Assembly (NCBI GenBank): GCA_028284285.1 | Contig: JANQSA010000048.1 | Coordinates: forward strand, 228,041 to 292,040 | Length of the DNA: 64,000 nt | Source of the DNA: Croceivirga sp. | GTDB lineage: Bacteria > Bacteroidota > Bacteroidia > Flavobacteriales > Flavobacteriaceae | Reading direction: 5' to 3' | Shown: piece after piece, positions 63,101 to 64,000 of the stretch | Layout: every line of letters begins with the position of its first letter | Position numbering within the stretch: position 1 is the stretch's first letter | Notes under the pieces: model-generated | Database searches by the model: none | The model's input: the letters and a program-made list of their open reading frames with translations, nothing else | Told to the model about the DNA's origin: nothing | Translations under genes and position numbers: made by a program

Positions 63101-64000
63101 ATCTGGACAGATGCGAGTGTTGCCGGTAGTTATACGGTTACCGTTTACGATACTGGCACTTCGGCACCCAATTGCTCACGCAGCATTGTAGTTGATGTCC
63201 CTGCAGCAGTTATCCCAAATATTACTGTAGATGCTTTTCAAAACGTGAGCTGTAGTGGAGCGGACGATGGGACAATTACGGTTACCAGTGCCGATGTTGG
63301 TATTGGTCCGTACACCTATGAAATCGTTTCCGGTCCCGGAAGTAGTGCTACCTTCCCGATTACTTCACCGGCTACAGGTACCACTGCCGAGTTTACAGGT
63401 CTAGAAGGTTCAACTGGTGGAATTACCTATACCATACGAATTACGGCGGCGAATGGTTGTTTTGCCGAAACTACACAAGTTATCACAGAGCCCGATGTCA
63501 TCAGCAACGTAAATGTTGTCGTAGATCAATTTGGTTGTACGCCTACTTCCGGTAATAATCATGAAAACGCTTCTATTGCCGTACAACCCGGGATAACCGG
63601 AGGCTCGGGAACCTACGTAATTTATGAGTTTGTTGAGGAGGATGACCCTAATACTGTTCCCGTAGAGGCCCCTGCCATAGTACAATCCGGCAGCAACCCA
63701 ACCTATATTGAGACGGCACTTGAAGGCGGAGTATATACTATCAATGTCTATGATGATAATGGTTGTGTAGGCAGTACTACAGCTACTATCCAACCTTTCG
63801 ATACCTTGCAATCTGCCAGCATAGCAATTGATAATGCTGCTACTTGTACATCCGGTGAAAATATTACCATTACGGCAACCGGATTATTAACGGATTCTAC
63901 CACGGATCCCGCAAATTATGAGTTCCGTGAGTTGCCTTCAGGTAGCTTCCAGGCTTCGGGAAGTTTTACTTTGGCAGTAGGCACCCATAATTTTGAAGTT
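54101..64000 (+). CDS. Giant SprB-like repeat adhesin (partial, 3' end beyond the window)
   Basis: Open from ATG 54101 to the last base: 3300 codons without a stop. The ATG directly follows the previous stop, so translation is coupled. A signal peptide (MKLRKTTYFLSLLFVLFAIT, cleavage after NAQ) precedes an N-terminal domain to about 375 (IYYAGLYWSANY; GGAGGWTLVIIYENP), a DUF11-like domain at about 375-545 (IVLEKKVEDIGGNDITGAGV), an Ig-like part with a calcium-loop-like DENSNGEIDAGD near 575, and then about two dozen SprB-type repeats of 85-95 residues from about 845. A different domain is inserted at 1839-2037. It should be a surface adhesin moved by the gliding machinery; the sorting domain is out of view. 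Confidence 0.9.
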   Translation, partial: MKLRKTTYFLSLLFVLFAITLNAQVEVPFTPRLDNSYINIKGDYTFLSNGILNRVDSSNSANDPFNGTSNNNGFHRDYIDIDGDPSTFSSSSSTLTLPFCSRIYYAGLYWSANYQQEVLNNSQIPTLPANDTQRLDFTAIKFRVPGGTYVDLTADNNPDPVGEEDDIIYDNVNFKDSPYTCYKNVTNLLQALPDASGEYFVGNIRATRGRSVGGAGGWTLVIIYENPTLSGKYISVFDGYAGVSGSSSADITVSGFNSIPVGPVRARLGASVVEGDRSISGDAFRIETPLNPGFTNLSNGANPANNFFNSNITIDGADVTTRNIASTNTLGFDSDIFEINNPANSIIANGETDATLRLFTQGDAFGAFLVTFGIEIIEPNIVLEKKVEDIGGNDITGAGVNLGQYLDYVLSFVNTGNDDATGIDPMSSNPYERYYTIRDVLPTNTTLDELNITVPTGVQYTFDAANNEILFAVPDNLVEVGDPISEIRMRVQVAENCFDFVDACTDLIENQAFSTYRGVIFTDVITDDPSVSDFDDCGFTTPGATNFLLDDLENCNYSRTVQLCGENVLLDAGDNFDAYTWYRDENSNGEIDAGDTVINDGDPDGDPSTQLVDEVGTYIVDKDVADPCKGFQEVIIVELIGATQTNPITALINDTTNTVEGEIVVCPNDGNELPQIFLCGLNDTELVQVNIPDADSIEWEQLDEASCPAATQDCANRDNSCTWNNVASGNDFLASDAGQYRLVINYQNGCFSRFYFNIFKNPLDPQFNTSDIVCDTPGNITVTNMPVDYEFQLVDATNDNIITAYNSNPSFDIATNGAYRVEMRQQGVTDGCVFILDNIGILRRDFQVDIATKDTDCNGLGEISISVLDVNPQYYYEISQGGTPVDTFGPSDDNNYTFENLNDGVYDILVTTDDGCNYTGQVTINDVTDLAVNAVTTKAIDCTEGIITVTGSGGFPNPDYVYAIWSYNGTDLYPDVGSIPGSAYQIGNDFLFTDTEAGVYEFIVVDGNNCTAISNPATIEVAPVAEYTTSQTDETCFGIADGTFTVNVTNSNGYSLSYELTYPDTSTANNTSGAFTGLPQGDYTLTITQTQGAVSCPYIETFTIGGPADLPSGDAVLIQDYTCLQQATIEVQNVTGGTAPYEYSIDGVNFVSGVGAQTFTNLTDGTYIITIRDDNGCTFTTDANPVIIDPLVPPSDLSFTATAPNCPANTSDVTVTVTDGEAPYVFEIIAPSAIAATSITGNSADFNGLAPDTYIFQVTDNKGCVYDESFTIDPITPISVVGSLVSNVSCFNGTDGAIEFTVSGFSTDYDYEITGPTTFIGNNETALTQPFPGLSVGTYTIEVTDNTTNCTDTASVIVEGPASTLLATATVTQPTCPVPGAVLIAATDGWGGYTYEITAGPIGFTPPAAQNNGLFNNLTLGGQYTFRVTDLNGCEFTDTFDIIEAVAPVLDIVPNDFCYDNAVGLTLTANVTSGGDGNFEYRLNGGVYDTNNVFTGLGPGTYTIDVRDGNDCNGTASITIHPELTVAGSAPNITACGTDTDIDISAAGGDGNYVFAVVGDGVAPAPGDFGTTNPITVTGTGDYDVYVRDNDGNSGYCEATFDITIVQDAPLAINISNTPVLCSGEAQATITVVASGGEGPYEYSIDNGASYQPSDSFVNQPAGSYTIRVRDVNNCAITEVYTVTEPLTLSASAAVTQLAECNPGLGAEVRITNVLGGTSPYEYSFDGGSIYDASAVEFLLPGTHTVYVRDANNCTFPMTVTVDPEPTPPNVAVSVDYNCEGDGVITLTPDSSDFDYTYDLDGVPNSPPTSNVFTEGPGNYTVTVNYISNTSPAVSTLLTEDFGQGVNTSISEIDPVYCYDSQDGTPNSCGWGASNRIQDGEYSVTQEIINPYSPWRSPNDHTGNPNGRFLAINVGGVAGPNGIVYAKRNVEIIPNRPITVALEAFNLLRGDIGNTQDDPNLDIQLVDPTTLAVIASTTTGNVPKNMNDDDWYNYTVSLNPGGLTNIDIVIRTLNGATSGNDVAIDDIQAFQIPEVCPSSIAVNVQVDSGNAFEASITAFSNISCNAGTDGSISFEVENFGAGGFEYSLDGFATTLGSSSTSPITINTLSAGNYTLTIRDVDDPIAGCTVVLNQTLTAPLVVTPTATVTAAATCTDGGVITASAMDGTPGYLFQLEDTGGTPIAGYDFATNGGNTVFGGLAPADYVVRVQDANSCENTVAITVDPPENIAFTVTPTTCFSSTNSGALQIDVTAGNGNYQFSIDGGPWMTPAPATATTYTFNNLAAATYTVNVRDQFGCAGTAVPVTIHPQPSALLTADLTCLADASITLTPDDALGTFSYEWSSDGGTTFFTTGFSGANGNIFTTNTAGTYIFRVTDTSYPAACAETTNTVIVTPNETPVIDSVTPTHVICNGDTNGSLDVTIDTTVGLPPYVIEVFETNTSTNYGTQTAGLPAGDYSVSITDAKGCVSNPFLVSISQPDAIAYTINLQPITCDPMAGGTNPGSITVENVAGGTPEFTYHLTGNNGYSATYNTTAGGEDHTFAILEFGIYEVDVIDANGCSLLTTNIIASPPNDLDIDVSTITASCAAGGTAIVTVSSTVGSGDYQFAILETFSAPYSTSYVGPDVPMGDTATFTGLTPGITYTFVVYDNVTNCYYFEEAATPINSPSAMTTTLDVVTNISCTGAADGNVTFTFDGFDALATDVSYEIFNAQSNTTTTITGTAVVNPPAGPITISNLGPLDQGVYYILLREIGGPFDGCSVSTPDFTIMQSTNLLQVAAASPVNDNCNTNAGLITATAQFGTPPYEFQYLLNTDPAPTAASAGWISDASANVESGDYIIYVKDANDCIQNDAVTVDEDPSPEFTLAVVDECVAEGQFEVLMTLTNPGVALPPFTLSINGGPSQSITFNGSNQYTVTGLSSGAGQSLVLSDINGCTDTESFSIVPPLQFNATLTTLLDCEPAPANNAEITINVTSGSGNYDYEIDGPGAVDQTRTAMGGASIIWTDASVAGSYTVTVYDTGTSAPNCSRSIVVDVPAAVIPNITVDAFQNVSCSGADDGTITVTSADVGIGPYTYEIVSGPGSSATFPITSPATGTTAEFTGLEGSTGGITYTIRITAANGCFAETTQVITEPDVISNVNVVVDQFGCTPTSGNNHENASIAVQPGITGGSGTYVIYEFVEEDDPNTVPVEAPAIVQSGSNPTYIETALEGGVYTINVYDDNGCVGSTTATIQPFDTLQSASIAIDNAATCTSGENITITATGLLTDSTTDPANYEFRELPSGSFQASGSFTLAVGTHNFEV
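56640..64000 (+). repeat. SprB-type protein repeat region
   Basis: Within the giant gene, similar units of about 250-280 bases follow one another. Each ends with a pattern such as YTITVRDANGCTFT: IRDDNGC (about 57615), VTDNKGC (57880), VTDLNGC (58380), VRDVNNC (59105), VRDANNC (59340), VQDANSC (60720), ITDAKGC (61480), VIDANGC (61750), VKDANDC (62620), LSDINGC (62880), VYDDNGC (63750). I count about 24 such ends, with a Cys in nearly every one. The repeats are diverged at DNA level, so they are old rather than a recent tandem duplication. Confidence 0.85.
59615..60211 (+). other. Non-repeat domain embedded in the SprB repeat region (jelly-roll/MAM-like)
   Basis: Residues about 1839-2037 break the repeat pattern. 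The segment starts EDFGQGVNTSISEIDPVYCY, includes RSPNDHTGNPNGRFLAINVG and ends SGNDVAIDDIQAFQIPEVC. The opening E-D-F-x-x-G and closing A-I-D-D-I-x-A/V strands are features of jelly-roll carbohydrate- or protein-binding modules found in secreted bacterial proteins. The identity is inferred from this pattern; no fold prediction was run. Repeats resume straight after. Confidence 0.55.

Noticed and set aside
56640..64000. CRISPR-like or minisatellite regularity
   Set aside because: The periodicity is at protein level (SprB-type repeats); DNA copies are strongly diverged and there are no identical direct repeats with spacers.

Overview
The window is a chromosome segment of a member of the Flavobacteriaceae (Bacteroidota), probably marine. 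The evidence is clear at gene level: conserved family-specific small proteins (DUF6341, DUF6427, DUF6747, DUF6909, DUF4837, DUF4175), type IX secretion (T9SS) type B sorting domains, PorP/SprF proteins, a SprB-like gliding adhesin, and Bacteroidota-type promoters (TTG, about 17 bases, TAnnTTTG). I cannot name the genus or species from sequence alone.

Layout. (1) 1-1.7 kb: housekeeping genes, a DUF6427/DUF6341 divergent pair and purD. (2) 1.7-24.1 kb: one long minus-strand surface-polysaccharide cluster. Read in the direction of transcription it has a chain-length regulator, pseB, pseC, three oxidoreductases (aldo/keto reductase, Gfo/Idh/MocA, SDR), pseF, pseG, two tandem formyltransferase-like genes, a PIG-L deacetylase, pseI, wzx, a KpsC/S-like transferase, two Wzy/WaaL-type membrane proteins, an epimerase, a GT4, gmd, an rmd-like reductase, a sugar-1-phosphate transferase and a UDP-xylose-synthase-like gene. 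It should make a heteropolymer (O-antigen or capsule) with a pseudaminic-acid derivative and a GDP-6-deoxyhexose. No PseH-type acetyltransferase is present; the formyltransferase pair and the deacetylase suggest an altered N-acyl pattern. (3) 24.1-28.2 kb: DUF6909, a GH3 acyl-adenylase-like protein and an M23 peptidase, all upstream of the polysaccharide genes on the same strand and closely spaced. (4) 28.5-37.6 kb: tatA, a PorE-like OmpA protein, a tiny DUF6747 membrane protein, DUF4837 lipoprotein, mltD, pgk, holB, a DoxX-like protein and an OmpH/Skp-like protein. (5) 37.8-45 kb: minus-strand group DUF4175-ybeY-mnmG-lipoprotein-methyltransferase, with two perfect parS-like 16-mers flanking mnmG, one of them encoding the last residues of YbeY. 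(6) 45-49.5 kb: gltX, an SPFH protein with a terminator, and glnS. (7) 49.75-64 kb: a plus-strand gliding/adhesin operon: a T9SS type B Ig-like protein, a PorP/SprF protein fused to two SPOR-like domains, and a giant SprB-repeat adhesin that runs off the window after 3300 codons without a stop.

How it works together: regions 2 and 3 build and assemble a cell-surface glycan; region 7 builds a T9SS-exported motility adhesin and its outer-membrane partner; regions 4 and 5 hold envelope maintenance, translation and, through parS, probably chromosome-segregation functions near the origin.

All calls are from reading motifs by eye. No database search was run.
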